Assembly: GCA_049670505.1 (NCBI GenBank)
Contig: JBATTK010000087.1
Coordinates: 1 to 23,487, forward strand
DNA length: 23,487 bases
Reading direction: 5' to 3'
Source: JBATTK01 sp049670505
GTDB lineage: Bacteria; Bacteroidota; Bacteroidia; Flavobacteriales; Flavobacteriaceae
The notes under the pieces are model-generated. The model was given only the letters and a program-made list of their open reading frames with translations, was not told the DNA's origin and did not search any database. Positions within the stretch are counted from its first letter, which is position 1. Each line of letters starts with the position of its first letter. A program made the translations under genes and the position numbers. Positions 23,056 to 23,487 of the stretch are shown here, piece after piece.

Positions 23056-23487
23056 ATGAATACAAAAATCATAAAAGTTGCACGAATAGGATATGTTTCC
23101 AAGGGGACGGTCTATGTACTTACAGGTGTTCTGGCCTTCAGTGCTGCCTTTGGAATGGGAGGTGCCGCCAAAGGTAAACTTGGCATTCTTGAATTTTTGC
23201 AAAAGCAACACTTCGGAAATGTTCTGTTAGGGCTGCTAGCTCTCGGCTTGTTGTGCTATGGCTTTTGGAGATTTCTTCAGAGTATCCAGGATCCGGAAGA
23301 CATTGGTACTGATTCCAAGGCCATAGGTAAACGGCTCGGTTTTTTCCTTAGTGGATTGTTCTACACTACGTTGGCTATATTCTCCGTGCTTAAAATTTTA
23401 AATACATCCGGAACCAATGGAGACAATGGCAAAGCGATGATACCTAATGAATACCTGCCGTTTATATTCTATGCCATAGCTGTAGGT
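23056..23487 (+). CDS. DUF1206 membrane protein, N-terminal part (runs off the right edge)
   Basis: 144 codons are visible. MNTKIIKVARIGYVSKGTVY is the typical opening of DUF1206 proteins, which consist of three repeats of two membrane helices and are about 260-280 residues long. Helices are visible about 18-36 (YVLTGVLAFSAAFGMG), 57-74 (LLGLLALGLLCYGFWRF), 94-115 (GFFLSGLFYTTLAIFSVLKIL) and the start of another at the edge. The motif Y-x-x-x-G between helix pairs (RIGYVSKGTVYVLTG; KAIGKRLGFFLSGLFY) marks the first two repeats. The role of the family is unknown; it is an integral inner-membrane protein. The ATG follows TTTAAAACTTTGAAA. Confidence 0.87.
   Translation, partial: MNTKIIKVARIGYVSKGTVYVLTGVLAFSAAFGMGGAAKGKLGILEFLQKQHFGNVLLGLLALGLLCYGFWRFLQSIQDPEDIGTDSKAIGKRLGFFLSGLFYTTLAIFSVLKILNTSGTNGDNGKAMIPNEYLPFIFYAIAVG

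Overview
The window reads as chromosomal DNA from a member of the Bacteroidota, most likely the family Flavobacteriaceae and probably marine. Reasons: a SusC/SusD pair, lipoprotein signals, A-rich stretches instead of strong Shine-Dalgarno sites before most starts, promoter-like TTG-N19-TAnnTTT boxes, and a propeller/Y_Y_Y/LuxR regulator of the type common in flavobacteria. The genus is not certain.

Left half (1-13930): a polysaccharide utilisation locus. On the minus strand an operon with overlapping or nearly touching genes runs susC (8582-5427), susD, two tandem GH144 (putative endo-beta-1,2-glucanase) lipoproteins, a secreted esterase, and a GH3 beta-glucosidase that leaves the window at base 1. 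Upstream, also on the minus strand, lies a membrane-spanning sensor/regulator (11578-8825). Divergent from it on the plus strand is a secreted GH43-like enzyme with an F5/8-type C domain and an FN3-like C-terminus (12125-13930). The GH144 pair plus GH3 points to beta-1,2-glucan (cyclic or linear, such as the periplasmic glucans of Proteobacteria) as substrate. Upstream of both susC and the GH43 gene I find the same pair of 7-mers, (T/C)ACATCA-N4-TACATCA with an 11-bp repeat distance. A third, opposite-facing pair lies in the susC leader. At susC the pair abuts a good Bacteroidota promoter. This is a candidate operator for the regulator, which I regard as the most interesting signal here.

A 171-bp element with perfect 20-bp terminal inverted repeats (11597-11767) sits directly before the regulator and looks like a MITE. 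The convergent gap 13931-14369 carries degenerate 7-bp periodic repeats and a strong hairpin terminator.

Middle (14290-18396, minus): an AraC-family regulator, a two-NTF2 plus alpha/beta-hydrolase fusion with a Cys-type nucleophile elbow, and an aldo/keto reductase. Paired 12-mers 21 bp apart lie before the hydrolase and look like an AraC-type operator.

Right part (18448-22234, minus): an MG2-like large secreted protein and an HTTM-DCC membrane protein, joined in a way that suggests a deletion removed the end of one and the beginning of the other, then an ABC transporter with a degenerate ATPase domain. A 0.8-kb non-coding stretch follows, then the start of a plus-strand DUF1206 membrane protein that runs off the right edge. 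I see no tRNA, rRNA, CRISPR array or complete insertion sequence.
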